Positions 17,620 through 26,146 of a DNA stretch of 64,000 nucleotides are shown piece after piece (positions within the stretch are counted from its first letter, which is position 1; every line of letters starts with the position of its first letter). The DNA lies in assembly GCF_049275935.1 (NCBI RefSeq), contig NZ_CP184830.1:4030001-4094000 (forward strand), given 5' to 3'. The DNA comes from Endozoicomonas_A sp049275935. Its GTDB lineage: Bacteria; Pseudomonadota; Gammaproteobacteria; Pseudomonadales; Endozoicomonadaceae. The position numbers and the translations under genes are program-made. Below the pieces are notes generated by a model that ran no database searches, was not told the DNA's origin, and was given only the letters and a program-made list of their open reading frames with translations.

Positions 17620-17815
17620 AAATCCTTCAAAACGATTGGAAGAGATGGCGGGCATTGCCAGAGATTATATTAACGGCTTTGACCGGTGGGAGTCGTTTCC
17701 AGAACTCAGAACTGCCTTGGAGAAGTCCATTGCCAGAGCTATGTCGGTAGCCGGCTCTGGCGTTAGATACAACGTCAAAAGGACTAAAAAGAGAAAGACT
17801 GATCGTTATCTGTGA
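17564..17815 (+). CDS. Small protein overlapping the XRE gene
   Basis: An 83-residue ORF starting MNISDQDKLVRFGKGIGVKN and ending in a very basic tail (VKRTKKRKTDRYL). It overlaps the XRE gene in another frame, as toxin-antitoxin or regulator pairs often do. I do not recognise the family. It could be a partner of the XRE protein, or the continuation of a longer XRE protein after a frameshift near 17,560. No toxin signature is visible. Confidence 0.45.
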   Translation: MNISDQDKLVRFGKGIGVKNPSKRLEEMAGIARDYINGFDRWESFPELRTALEKSIARAMSVAGSGVRYNVKRTKKRKTDRYL

Positions 17816-17860
17816 GGCAGGCATTCAGATCACTCAAATTCTGTCTGAGATTAAACCGGC

Positions 17861-18610
17861 TCAGATAATATCAATATCCGCTACACAATCGAAAATATGG
17901 TTGGGCTTGTAAGGAACCTGATCGATATCGGCAAGGCGGGACACACCGGATAAAACCAGAATGGTTTCAAGGCCCGCCTGAAAGCCTGCAAGAATATCAG
18001 TGCGCAGGTTGTCACCCACAATAACAGTGTTGTCTGAGTGTGACCCCATCCTGTTCAGGGCGGCACGGATAATCCAGGCACTGGGTTTACCTACGTAGAA
18101 TGGCTTTTTGCCCGTAATCCGCTCAATAGGAGCACAGAGTGCGCCGCAGGCCGGAGACATATTGGGACCGTGGGTATCAGGGTTTGTGGCAATAAAGCGT
18201 GCCCCTTCAGAGACAAATCGGGCACCGGTGTGGATCATGTTCCAGTTATAGTTCCTGGTTTCACCCACGACGACAAAGTCCGGATTGATATCGGTAATGG
18301 TAAAGCCTGCCTTATACAGTTCGTGAATCAGGGCACCTTCGCCAATAACATAAGCTTTCTGACCTTCCTGTCGTTTAAGGAATTCTGCGGTGGCCATGGC
18401 GGAAGTGAAAAAGCAACTTTCCGGGATAGTGATACCAGCAGAAGCAAAGCGGTTTTGCAGATCTTTTTCGGTCTGGGAGGGGTAGTTGGTCAGCATGATC
18501 AGAGAGATGTCCCGCTCCTGCATGCTATGAATGAAATCATCAGCGCCAGGAATCAGGGTGTTGTCATGCAGAATTACGCCGTCAATGTCACAAATCATGC
18601 TTTTAGACAT
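17861..18610 (-). CDS. nagD: HAD-family nucleotide phosphatase NagD
   Basis: A 249-residue HAD-superfamily phosphatase that aligns along its whole length with E. coli NagD (UMP/GMP-preferring ribonucleotide monophosphatase). The nucleophile motif is ICDIDGVILHDN. LTNYPSQTEKDLQNRFASAG and VIGEGALIHELYKAGFTITD are nearly identical to E. coli. KPFYVGKPSAW carries the motif III Lys and VGDNLRTDILAGFQAGLETI motif IV. AGG precedes the ATG. It is cytoplasmic and stands without obvious partners. Confidence 0.96.
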   Translation of the reverse strand: MSKSMICDIDGVILHDNTLIPGADDFIHSMQERDISLIMLTNYPSQTEKDLQNRFASAGITIPESCFFTSAMATAEFLKRQEGQKAYVIGEGALIHELYKAGFTITDINPDFVVVGETRNYNWNMIHTGARFVSEGARFIATNPDTHGPNMSPACGALCAPIERITGKKPFYVGKPSAWIIRAALNRMGSHSDNTVIVGDNLRTDILAGFQAGLETILVLSGVSRLADIDQVPYKPNHIFDCVADIDII

Positions 18611-18687
18611 AATGCTACCTGATCAGTTTGGACAGTTAGAAGGGCATTATAAGGTGCTTGAAAGCCAGATAGCCAGATAGCTTTTCA

Positions 18688-18709
18688 GCGGGGAGTTTTA
18701 CCTCCCCGT
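18688..18709 (-). terminator. Possible terminator hairpin after the acyltransferase
   Basis: CGGGGAG (18689-18695) and CTCCCCG (18702-18708) form a 7-bp GC stem between two minus-strand genes. The following T-run is poor, so the terminator call is tentative. Confidence 0.4.
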
Positions 18710-18760
18710 TATCGAATAGAATCTGGTCTCTTGCCCGCTACTTTTGCGACATTCTTTAGA

Positions 18761-19780
18761 TCAGGGAACCATCCAGTGGGTTAAACGACTTCGACTGAGT
18801 AGCCAGACGAAAGCGGTACTGGCCAGTAAGGTCACAACAGTCCAGAAAGGAATCATGATAATGGCGCTGGCTGGGTAGAGGTCGTAGGCTCTGACGGGCC
18901 AGAGCAGAAGAGGATGTACCAGATAGATGCCCAGACTGTAACGGCTGAACATGGAAATAATGTTTTTGCTTCTACCCTGAATCCTGTCGCCATAGTGCTT
19001 GGCAAGACAGAAGACCATGGTCGCCACAAGAACGGTATTAATGGTTTTATAGGAGTTAAATCGACCAAAGCTGTACATTCCCTTTGCGGTGCTGAGCCAG
19101 AGCACACCACCTAAAGTAAGCACCAGTCCAAGAATACCGCCAAGAATAATCAATGGTTGATGTTTGCGGGTATCATACTTTGCAAGGCAATAACCCCAGA
19201 TTAAATAACCCCCGTACAGGAGAGTATTGATATGCCAGAAAGTCTCGATCCTGATCAAATAACTCAATGTCAGCCATAACCAGACCCCGGCCATAAATTT
19301 AAGCAGATCATCGGGCATGATGTGAACGGCAGGCCTTAGAAAAGGAATAACAAGATAAAGAGGAATAAAATAGTAATAGAAGCCAAGGTGGTACCAGGTG
19401 CTTTTATAGGGAAGTTCTTTCAGGGTATCAATGGCCCTGGTCCACTGGTAATCAAAAGTGGGTGAGAGTCCTGCCAGAAAGGAATAAAACACGGCCCAGA
19501 AAAGGAAGGGCACCAGAACTTTCATCACCCGTCGTCTGAGGAAGTAATCCAGGTCAAAAGGGCGTTTGTCTGATAAAAACAACATGCCGGTGATCATGAT
19601 AAAAATAGGAACACACCAGCGGGAAAAACTGTTAAAAGTGACCGCTGTGAGCCAGTCCGACATCGGAATTTGCCCGTAAAGGTCACGATAGGGTCCCAAT
19701 ACGTGGATAATGATCACAGCTACTGCGGCCACAACACGTAATAGATCCAGATAAAACACAGGTTCTCTTTTTGATGACAT
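18761..19780 (-). CDS. Acyltransferase 3 family membrane protein
   Basis: A 339-residue polytopic inner-membrane O-acyltransferase (OafA/YiaH type) that would modify a cell-surface sugar or lipid. The opening FYLDLLRVVAAVAVIIIHVL holds the conserved Arg and His of motif I, and RWCVPIFIMITGMLFLSDKR is the second conserved helix. About ten hydrophobic helices follow, ending with FSRYSLGIYLVHPLLLWPVR. AGGCC lies upstream of the ATG. The substrate cannot be read from the sequence and there are no surface-polysaccharide genes nearby. Confidence 0.9.
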   Translation of the reverse strand: MSSKREPVFYLDLLRVVAAVAVIIIHVLGPYRDLYGQIPMSDWLTAVTFNSFSRWCVPIFIMITGMLFLSDKRPFDLDYFLRRRVMKVLVPFLFWAVFYSFLAGLSPTFDYQWTRAIDTLKELPYKSTWYHLGFYYYFIPLYLVIPFLRPAVHIMPDDLLKFMAGVWLWLTLSYLIRIETFWHINTLLYGGYLIWGYCLAKYDTRKHQPLIILGGILGLVLTLGGVLWLSTAKGMYSFGRFNSYKTINTVLVATMVFCLAKHYGDRIQGRSKNIISMFSRYSLGIYLVHPLLLWPVRAYDLYPASAIIMIPFWTVVTLLASTAFVWLLSRSRLTHWMVP

Positions 19781-19833
19781 TGGCCTGATTCTTCTTGCTG
19801 GGTGACCGTATATTATGAAGTTTGCTTCATAGC

Positions 19834-20178
19834 TTATTCAGGGGGGAAACTACTTATTAAAGTTTGGGTGTAGTGATCCACCTCTGGAAAGGGATCATAA
19901 AAGTGATGCAGTAACCGTTTCCGATCCTGATACTCTTCTGACCCTCTGAAGCCTTCAGTGTGATCTTCCAGTGTTTCCCAGTTTACCAAAAGTAGATAAC
20001 GGCTATCCTTCTCCAGACGTTTTTGTAGCTGATGGTAGAAGTAACCCTTTATGCTGGCAATGGTGTCCTGTGCCTGAGCAAAGGCTCGTTCAAACCCGAC
20101 CTCCTGGCCCGGTTTTACATCCAGGATGGTTACTGCCAGTATTATTACTTCGCTGTCGTTCTGTTGCAGGGGAGACAA
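19834..20178 (-). CDS. Antibiotic biosynthesis monooxygenase (ABM) domain protein
   Basis: Small ferredoxin-like-fold ABM protein of about 114 residues: VTILDVKPGQEVGFERAFAQ, GYFYHQLQKRLEKDSRYLLL and VNWETLEDHTEGFRGSEEYQ are typical of the family, whose members act as cofactor-free oxygenases or stress-related enzymes. The start is probably TTG 20178, preceded by AAGGGACGGAG. No ATG occurs upstream of the domain. The substrate is unknown. Confidence 0.8.
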   Translation of the reverse strand: MSPLQQNDSEVIILAVTILDVKPGQEVGFERAFAQAQDTIASIKGYFYHQLQKRLEKDSRYLLLVNWETLEDHTEGFRGSEEYQDRKRLLHHFYDPFPEVDHYTQTLISSFPPE

Positions 20179-20432
20179 GCTCCGTCCCTTGAAAAAAGAC
20201 TATCAGAATCCGTTACGGCGTGTCTGCGTTTCCAACTCTGGTTGGGTTGTGGTTTCAGAAAGTCAGTATAGGAGTCAATTCTGATTTAAAATAAATGCAG
20301 TTCCTGCCTGTGTTTTTTGAACAAAAGTTCAATTGTTAACAAACAGTTGTCGGGAATAGGGCATTGGCAAGTGCATTTCATTTCGATAAGTTAATAAAAG
20401 AGGGTCATGGATGAAAAAACGGGAGCTGAATT

Positions 20433-21041
20433 ATGTATATTCTGCGACTGAATGCTGCCGGACAACCGGTGGAGTGGCTGACCTGGCAGGAGACAGTCTG
20501 TCTCTACTCGAGAGACCTGATCCGCTGGAGCCTTGGTGACATCATTTATCGGGTAAGAGGTGGCTATAACCGATGGCTTGGCGCCCAGACGGTCATTGAA
20601 TTACCCAGCATCATTGCTTGTGGTGGTAAACGACTCTTCCCTGCCCGCACAAATCCAGCCTTAACTAACACTTCTCTTTTTGAACGTGATAATCACCAGT
20701 GCATGTATTGTGGCAAGTTCCTGGCACGCCGGTTTTTGACCCGTGACCATATTCTGCCTACCTCAAGGGGCGGACAAGACGACTGGATGAATGTGGTGGC
20801 TGCCTGCAAGCGATGCAATCAATTCAAAAGTGATCGTTTGCTGGATGAACTGGATATGACACTGGTGGCGCTACCCTATCGACCGAATGCCGCTGAATAT
20901 CTGGCTTTAGTGAATAGCCACCGGATTTTGCCGGAGCAGGCGGATTATCTCAGCAGCCAGTTTTCTAAAAACTGTCGCTGGAGTCTTGATCCGGATCGTC
21001 TGGACAAAGAGCCTGCACAACTGATTGATGACTTCATTTAA
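20433..21041 (+). CDS. HNH endonuclease
   Basis: A 202-residue protein with an HNH nuclease centre in its second half: QCMYCGKFLARRFLTRDHIL then PTSRGGQDDWMNVVAACKRC and N, where CxxC pairs bind structural zinc and the DH and N residues are catalytic. The N-terminal 80 residues are those of stand-alone HNH proteins common in marine gammaproteobacteria. GGGAG lies 7 nt before the ATG. The cellular role of this family is not established. Confidence 0.92.
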   Translation: MYILRLNAAGQPVEWLTWQETVCLYSRDLIRWSLGDIIYRVRGGYNRWLGAQTVIELPSIIACGGKRLFPARTNPALTNTSLFERDNHQCMYCGKFLARRFLTRDHILPTSRGGQDDWMNVVAACKRCNQFKSDRLLDELDMTLVALPYRPNAAEYLALVNSHRILPEQADYLSSQFSKNCRWSLDPDRLDKEPAQLIDDFI

Positions 21042-21059
21042 TGATTCTTCTCTTTTGTT

Positions 21060-21137
21060 ATGTCTGTCATTGTCGAAAAGCATTTTGTAGACCTACCCTC
21101 GGGCAGAGGGAAAGTAAAGTCTGTGGAGGTAATGTAA
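21060..21137 (+). pseudogene. tnpB: 3' remnant of a TnpB gene (IS200/IS605 family)
   Basis: The last 17 codons read DLPSGRGKVKSVEVM, a C-terminus characteristic of TnpB proteins encoded by IS605/IS1341-type elements, and end with TAA at 21135. Everything upstream is gone: the frame before about 21,085 does not look like TnpB, and the HNH gene begins the upstream flank. Only the tail and the downstream RNA/right-end sequence survive. Confidence 0.65.
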
Positions 21138-21247
21138 GTCCTTTGTGCCATACCCATGAAGCAGAAACCTGTGTGAAATCGTGAGAGAGTAGCACCTGTA
21201 AAGGAATCCCCTGCTGATTTCTTTGAATCAGCGGGGGAGGATGTCAA
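21138..21247 (+). mobile_element. Right end and omega-RNA scaffold of a TnpB element
   Basis: The sequence after the tnpB stop matches the conserved right end of IS605/IS1341-type elements, from which the TnpB guide (omega) RNA is made. It has GTCCTTTGTGCCATACCCAT, GAAGCAGAAACC, GTGTGAAATCGTGAGAG, then GGAATCCCC, a 12-bp hairpin (21208-21237) and the terminal GGATGTCAA ending at 21247. The element boundary at 21247 abuts the broken family gene directly. Confidence 0.75.
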
Positions 21248-21540
21248 TAAGTGATCCTTATGAGGTCAGAGACAATCTTGCATTTGATCCTGATTGTGAG
21301 TTCTACTCAGAGCACTTAAAGCAAACGGGGCATTTGGATAAAACACTCTACCCTGAAACTTTGCACCCAGCGGACGAGGAGAAAAAATTTCCCAGAGACT
21401 TCGATCAAGGCGATGATCAGCTTAATCTCGGGGCCGATAATGCCGTTTTACCTCTGGTCGCTCTGGTCAGGGGACTTAAGCTGCTGGCCGACAATATTTT
21501 TGCATACTCAGATCAATGCACCGGGGATGATAACAGGTAA
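21248..21540 (+). pseudogene. 3' stub of a member of the ~1,080-residue tandem family
   Basis: After the TnpB right end the frame reads PYEVRDNLAFDP, CEFYSEHLKQTGHLDKTLYP, KKFPRDFDQ, LNLGADNAVLPLVALVRGLK and LLADNIFAYSDQ. This is the last 95 or so residues of the family found intact at 37,868-48,742. The remaining 90 percent of the gene is missing. The stub shows that the array once extended further left and that a TnpB element, or a deletion ending in one, destroyed this copy. Confidence 0.85.
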
Positions 21541-21604
21541 TGAAAAAATCAAAGACTATTTAGAGCGTGTCCTCTTTGCCCGTAATGTTCAGGGAAATAA
21601 TGCG

Positions 21605-24487
21605 CTACTGGCCAACCGGGGTAAGTTTAATCTGAACGTAAACACATTCAGGAAAACCATTGATGTGACGACCTTTGTCCTGACTATACAGGGTATTAAA
21701 AAGTAAGTCTGTCAAGCATATTGGATACGGATCGGGATGAGTCATCGTATTAACATTAACCTCGTAACCACAGAGGTCACATGAGGAATCTCCTCGCATC
21801 ACAAAGGGTATGTCTTCCAGCTTTTCACCTTTTCCGTTAAAAATGACGGGTAGTGCCATACGGCGATGTTCTGCTTCCGGAAATATAAGGAGAGACAGAC
21901 TACCTTCAAAGGTATCAAATCTGAACTCTACAGAAAAACCATCGGAATCATCAGGATTATCGCCGATAAACTTTATAGAGTGTTTTCCCGGTTTATTTCC
22001 TTTTTTGGTTATTGATTCATAAAAAAGCTTTGAAATTTTGCAATAGTAGGTAGCTTCTCCTGGCTTCTTAAACACTGGAATCGCCTCCTCTTTATCTTGA
22101 CCCCAGAGCCTAACAGGCTTCTGCTCAGTTCTGTCATAAAATAAGGCATCATCCTGATTCAGTCGTATACTGGCAAGGCAGTTTTTCCTGTGCCTGCTCA
22201 TTTTCGTCAAAGCTACCTGTTGGTGGCATATTTGGCACTTAACTTTGTTATAACGGCATTTTAACAAGTGTGTCGGCATCAGGGCAGACTGATGTTGAAA
22301 AGAACAGCCATCATCTCTGTTAGGGCAGAAACCGATTTTAGAGCATTTGCTTAAATGTTCCCGTATATCCATCACATTTTGATTCAACCCTATGCGTACG
22401 TTACAAAAACGGCATTTGGCGCTTTGTTCATCAGTACTTCTGACACACTGCAAGTATGCCGAATCAAGATTTTTCTCTCTGGAATTGAAAAAAGCATACG
22501 ACGGGTGATGACTGGTCACGTCTGTGTTATTCCGTCCAGAATGAACACTGGCTGACTGTTCGGGCCTGTTTTGAAGTGCCTCGAAGACCCGGGTAAATGC
22601 GCCTGCCAGTTGCAGGTGTTCGGGATCATTAATCTGCCGGCAGATATGAAGAAATTGCTCGACCCTGTCTTTATCTTCTGCCATTACAGGCACACCATAA
22701 AATAACACGCTCCCCGGAGGCATCGCCTGCTCTTCCTCTTCTTGGTTCATAGTCACTGATCGATCTTCGGATGAACCGGGGGTATGCTGCTCTTTGATAT
22801 GGTTCTTTATGAATGCCAGCGGGCAACTGTGCCCACAGCCTAACGGACATTGGAACATGACAACTGCGGCAGCGTCTTCATAGTTGAATGAATGATTATG
22901 CATTTTCTCACTGCAAGTAATGCATTCTTTGATGTTTCTCACTTTTGCTTTAGTCATTTCGTCAAAACAGTCAATGCAGACACTGTGAGGAACACTCGAA
23001 GTGCAGGCTTTCGCTTCTCCGGTAATGAACTCAGTGCAAACCGGACAATACAAATGTTGCTGGTTGCCATTAAGAAAAGCGGTAGCGTATAAAGGAATGG
23101 GCGTTTCATCGCGGTTTTCCGGAGGTTGATAATCGTAAATAGCGTCAACTTTCTGCCGGTTTATCTGTGCTTGCCTCCCATCCCTTTCGGTAGACGCTGT
23201 TCCGGGTTCCCGGGTTTGTTCTGAGTAATGCATTGCATGAGCTTCAGATCGAGTCGATCTGTCATTTCCTTCATTATTCCCACCTTCAGGATTTACAGGT
23301 CTTTGAGCACCAGAACCGTTACTGGCATCACGTTCAGACCTCTCATAGGGATGAAAAGGCTTCTTGCGAACCCAGCGGTTACATTCATGCCAGCCGCCAC
23401 CTGCGGGGAGCGATGGCCCGAAAATCTCCGGATACAGTGACTCAAGAAAGCTCTGGCTATAAAGACTTAACCTTAAGTGGGCTTCGAATCTGCTGATGGA
23501 TAACAGCTTGCCGTTGCGCTGGATGATGTATGAAAGTTGTCCATTACTGTCCTGTACCAGAAAGGCTGTCCCGTGAATGAATGCCAGAAATCTTAATAAC
23601 GGATCATCGGACAGTGCGTTCTGTATCAGCCTATTAGTCCATCTCAAGACAGACCTGACACCATCGGTATTCCTGTGAACAGACTCAGCCGCAATGAGTT
23701 GCGGCCAGTTTTCATCGGACATATCGCTGACTTTGGCCACGGCAGGAAACTCCGAAGGCGCAAGAACCAGCGATTCTTCCTGATTAAGCCTTAGCCAGAT
23801 TGAATCCTGGAATAAAACCGACAGGCCGGATTCAGCATAACGGATTGACAGGGGGTAGGGGGCAGGCAGGAGATGGGTTAACGGGTTTTGTACTGCGTCA
23901 AGGTCATTGCTATCAGATCTATCCAGTCCATTACCTGCAAAAAGATGGGTGAAATTAAAGGGTGTGGGTAAATCAGAATTATTCCTCAGTGATGGTGGCA
24001 GGCTGTTTTCAGGGTCTTCCGGGTCGATGTCTGGTGGAATGTCTTGTATGGTAACACCCTGAATAACCCAGTGCTCGTGACAATGTCCCGTTGGGTCAAT
24101 GTATCTTACCGCACTGGGCAGATGACGGGGCTCCAGATCCAAAGGTTCATTATTGCCTGAAGATTGCCAGATATGGCCTTCAGCCAGGGCGATTTGTAGC
24201 TTTATCTGGTGGTATTGCGGCGCAACGACTGAAACGGTGGTATCAAAAGAGCATGAAATGTTTCCGGGATGATGTGATGGCTGCGGTGGCGGATTCAGGT
24301 CAGGCAATGGGCTCTTTGCTTCGGGCATATTCCGGTAAACAGTGGCCAGCAAGGGGAACAGCGAACTTAATGACATGGGCTCAGAGAGACTATTCTCGGC
24401 CACTGCCTGGGGTATTGTTGCCACTTGAATCGCAAGACAGAAAAAAAGAAGTCCGTAAGCACCCAGTGAATAATAAGTTTTTTTCAT
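21605..24487 (-). CDS. Secreted RING/TRAF-type zinc-finger protein
   Basis: A 960-residue eukaryotic-like protein. The start ATG 24487 is preferred over an upstream one at 24640: it has CAGGGTGG upstream and begins MKKTYYSLGAYGLLFFCLA, a signal peptide ending near AVA. Residues about 475-530 are RING-like (YCPVC, PHSVCIDC, ECITC). Residues about 690-775 hold TRAF-type zinc fingers (CRFCNVRIGL, HLSKCSKIGFCPNRDDGCSF, HLLKCRYNKVKCQICHQQV). The last 170 resemble a MATH/TRAF-C beta domain. In eukaryotes RING plus TRAF fingers make ubiquitin ligases, so an exported E3-like effector is inferred. The first 450 residues are not recognised. Confidence 0.8.
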   Translation of the reverse strand: MKKTYYSLGAYGLLFFCLAIQVATIPQAVAENSLSEPMSLSSLFPLLATVYRNMPEAKSPLPDLNPPPQPSHHPGNISCSFDTTVSVVAPQYHQIKLQIALAEGHIWQSSGNNEPLDLEPRHLPSAVRYIDPTGHCHEHWVIQGVTIQDIPPDIDPEDPENSLPPSLRNNSDLPTPFNFTHLFAGNGLDRSDSNDLDAVQNPLTHLLPAPYPLSIRYAESGLSVLFQDSIWLRLNQEESLVLAPSEFPAVAKVSDMSDENWPQLIAAESVHRNTDGVRSVLRWTNRLIQNALSDDPLLRFLAFIHGTAFLVQDSNGQLSYIIQRNGKLLSISRFEAHLRLSLYSQSFLESLYPEIFGPSLPAGGGWHECNRWVRKKPFHPYERSERDASNGSGAQRPVNPEGGNNEGNDRSTRSEAHAMHYSEQTREPGTASTERDGRQAQINRQKVDAIYDYQPPENRDETPIPLYATAFLNGNQQHLYCPVCTEFITGEAKACTSSVPHSVCIDCFDEMTKAKVRNIKECITCSEKMHNHSFNYEDAAAVVMFQCPLGCGHSCPLAFIKNHIKEQHTPGSSEDRSVTMNQEEEEQAMPPGSVLFYGVPVMAEDKDRVEQFLHICRQINDPEHLQLAGAFTRVFEALQNRPEQSASVHSGRNNTDVTSHHPSYAFFNSREKNLDSAYLQCVRSTDEQSAKCRFCNVRIGLNQNVMDIREHLSKCSKIGFCPNRDDGCSFQHQSALMPTHLLKCRYNKVKCQICHQQVALTKMSRHRKNCLASIRLNQDDALFYDRTEQKPVRLWGQDKEEAIPVFKKPGEATYYCKISKLFYESITKKGNKPGKHSIKFIGDNPDDSDGFSVEFRFDTFEGSLSLLIFPEAEHRRMALPVIFNGKGEKLEDIPFVMRGDSSCDLCGYEVNVNTMTHPDPYPICLTDLLFNTLYSQDKGRHINGFPECVYVQIKLTPVGQ

Positions 24488-24805
24488 GCCACCCTGAAAT
24501 CCGTCATTCACCCTGCCAGTCAGGAATAAATTGTCTGGTCTGTGTGAACAAGTATAAAAATTATTGTTGATAGACTGTCCGTTTTGCCAATCCCATACTT
24601 TTCGTCCAATCGGTTGTCCGGCGCACCCAATCCAGAACAAATTCGATGCTGCATAGCAGGATAGACCATCAGACAGAGGGTTATTTATCTTTGGCAGGCT
24701 TCAGCTAATCAAATACGCAGAATCAGTAGCAATGACAGCTTGTTTGCACTGCTCTATGTAACATAGGTCTGGCCAACAAGCTTTTTTTAATCCGGCGATT
24801 TTTTT

Positions 24806-24916
24806 TGAACTTTGGTCTACTAAACGGGTCTTACTAGTAAACCTTCTCTGGTTGGGCTCATCTTCGTCGGCTCATCCTCGTCAAGATTAAGGACAATTAA
24901 AGGCAGGAAAAAAATA
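24806..24916 (+). promoter_or_regulatory. Sigma-E-like promoter and leader of array copy A
   Basis: TGAACTT (24806-24812), a 15-nt spacer and GTCTTA (24828-24833) match the RpoE/AlgU pattern with one -35 and one -10 deviation. The leader GTCAAGATTAAGGACAATTA then AAGGCAGG, just before the ATG, is almost the same as in copies E and G. The -10 to ATG distance is 83 nt, longest of the set because of a short extra CATCTTCGTCGG-like duplication. Confidence 0.7.
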
Positions 24917-26146
24917 ATGGAAGCATCATTTCAAAAATCATGTACTAATGTACAAAGTTCCTCTACTAGCATTGCTAAAGCCAGTGTTACAGAAACAGAA
25001 GATGCTACATCAACGCAGCGCATTGTTGCCGGCAGAGCCGTTAGCGCTCTCAGCGGTAAGCCATTCAGAGTCAGTCTCGATGATTTCACAACCGATTCTG
25101 TAACAGGACAAAAAGATCAAAAAGAGATCGGAATTTCCTCCAGAGCCGTTGCTTTAGATCCGAATACCTCTGAAGCCTCTCAGCGCAAACACAAACGGCT
25201 CTTTACCGATGCCGGAGATATTGCTCTTAGGGTAAAACCTAAAGCATCATTACCCAGATCTTTAACAAAGTTTAAAGCCAATCCGGGTGGCAACACGGCT
25301 ATCTTAAACCAAAAACAAGTCGAGCTGATTCAAAAAGTCTTTGATGGTCGAAGCCATGAACTCTCAGAAGAGGAATTTAAGAACGTTATCGACTATTTTT
25401 CACGAAAAAATTTTAGAGATTACGTACCCCGAGCTTATTTAGAATCACCCGCCTTGATGAAAGAATTTTTAAGGAATGGTATTTTGAAAGTTTATGAAAT
25501 ACCAAAGAATAAACTGACTAAAGATATACTCTTGTCCAAGAGTAGTTTTGGTATTGGTTGTTGTGACTTCGATAAACTACCAGACGAATTGAAAACAGAT
25601 TTTGATTTCCTTATTGAATATTCAGCCCGTAAAGGTATTCCCTTTGGTACACCACCGGAACTGGCTGTTCTTATTTATGATCATCTGGGCATCACGGAGA
25701 AAATAAAATCTCTCAATAAACTTCCAGATAGCTTTAAAAATAAAAATGATGATTTTTACGATGAGCTCATTCATTCAGGAATGATAGCGCTTGAAGACCT
25801 TCCAGAACACGTCAAGAGCAAAAACAAAGAATACTGTCTTTCGCAATTATCAAAAGGCCTGTGTGAATTATCAGAAGTTCCGGTTCATTTGTTGACGAAA
25901 GAATCCATTCTGGACTCGATCAAGGGTATATATTACGGGCGTAACTTTAGTAGAGTTTTTTTTGATGAATACAAGGTTTTTATCAAGGACTCTGTATTTT
26001 TTGAAGAAGTACTGGTCAGGGCTGTAACAGCTGATTTGGAAAGTGTTGATAAATATAATGCTTCATTGAAATATTCTTCAGGGGAATTATGTATGATGCA
26101 AGCATATGATTACGCCTCAAAAAGATATAAGTCAGACGCAAATTAA
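24917..26146 (+). pseudogene. Array copy A, N-terminal part (before internal deletion)
   Basis: The N-terminal 400 residues of the tandem family. The header module includes TGQKDQKEIGISSRAVAL (residues about 56-73). Then comes the helical region with NTAILNQKQVELIQKVFDG, LPDELKTDFDFLIEYSARKG, DDFYDELIHSGMIALEDLP and KNKEYCLSQLSKGLCELSEV. It ends abruptly after SKRYKSDAN. Compared with copy G about 655 nt are missing at this point, and the join shifts the frame, so the C-terminal domain follows only in another frame (26106-27578). The N-terminal piece could still be made, from its own sigma-E-like promoter. Confidence 0.8.

Noticed and set aside
24091..24570. A 159-residue plus-strand ORF
   Set aside because: It is antisense to the 5' end of the RING/TRAF gene, which has a proper signal peptide and ribosome-binding site.
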